From assembly GCF_016461785.1 (NCBI RefSeq), contig NZ_JAEMUH010000023.1, forward strand, positions 1-42,762: a stretch of 42,762 bases of DNA. The letters are read 5' to 3'. The notes beneath the pieces are model-generated. The model was not told the origin of the DNA, searched no databases, and saw only the letters and a list, made by a program, of their open reading frames with translations. Shown here in pieces: positions 42,712 through 42,762 of the stretch. Positions within the stretch are counted from its first letter, which is position 1, and every line of letters begins with the position of its first letter. The position numbers were made by a program, and so were the translations under genes. Source of the stretch: Marinomonas ostreistagni (lineage in GTDB: Bacteria; Pseudomonadota; Gammaproteobacteria; Pseudomonadales; Marinomonadaceae).

Positions 42712-42762
42712 TTTCTGCTTTCTGCTTTCTGCTTTCTGCTTTCTGCTTTCTGCTTTCTGCTT
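42712..42762. repeat. Heptanucleotide tandem repeat (TTTCTGC)n
   Basis: Seven exact copies of TTTCTGC (42712-42760) plus two bases, continuing past the window edge. It lies about 40 bases after the last tRNA. The true length and what follows are not visible. Confidence 0.95.

Noticed and set aside
41599..42762. CRISPR array at the window end
   Set aside because: The repeats are complete tRNA genes and a heptamer microsatellite; there are no spacers and no cas genes.

Overview
The window looks like chromosomal DNA of a marine gammaproteobacterium, most likely close to Marinomonas (Oceanospirillales). This is inferred from gene content and order; nothing in the window names the species. Pointers are moderate-to-low GC, a Pseudomonas-type Fur next to recN, grpE-dnaK-dnaJ, smpB beside ssrA, and several sodium-linked transporters (NhaD, a full Mrp complex, an NSS-family symporter). 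Most of the window is housekeeping and conserved accessory sequence. I see no prophage, transposon, CRISPR array or plasmid module.

Layout. 1-694: no convincing gene, but a stretch (about 38-260) that could fold as RNA. 695-1960: nhaD with a terminator. 2151-5219: a 1022-residue Amt-PAS-GGDEF-EAL fusion. 5216-11036 (minus): six-gene Mrp Na+/H+ antiporter operon with MrpA and MrpB fused. 11300-13178 (minus): soluble zinc-binding (CZB) chemoreceptor and a Yip1-family membrane protein. 13381-16528 (minus): aaeXAB-like efflux operon. 16703-17616 (minus): tmRNA and smpB. 17776-19847 (plus): NSS symporter, ratA, rnfH. 19855-22348: bamE, fur, recN. 22485-26389: heat-shock operon grpE-dnaK-dnaJ behind a sigma-32-type promoter. 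26425-28072: uridine kinase-like gene, a secreted unknown, a DUF3392 protein. 28338-29708: long-type GAPDH with HexR-like sites upstream. About 29821-29981 (minus): candidate small RNA. 30064-33211: LysR regulator, TauE/YfcA permease, unknown 94-residue protein, DUF501 and PilZ-like pair. 33472-34055 (minus): decayed MocR gene. 34265-38342: membrane chemoreceptor, peroxiredoxin, PpnN. 38419-41531: zinc metallopeptidase, NudC, polysaccharide deacetylase. 41599-42673: eleven tRNA genes of five kinds. 42712-42762: a heptanucleotide tandem repeat running off the window end.

How the genes connect. NhaD and Mrp expel Na+ and regulate pH, and the sodium gradient can drive NSS transport. SmpB and tmRNA rescue stalled ribosomes, next to the conserved ratA-rnfH-bamE block. 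Damage response (recN, LexA-like sites) and heat shock (grpE, sigma-32 site) share one divergent control region. The most unusual protein is the ammonium-channel/cyclic-di-GMP fusion. The most interesting unannotated items are the candidate RNA between the GAPDH gene and lysR, the structured region before nhaD, and the terminal heptamer repeat. No clearly new defence or mobile system was found.
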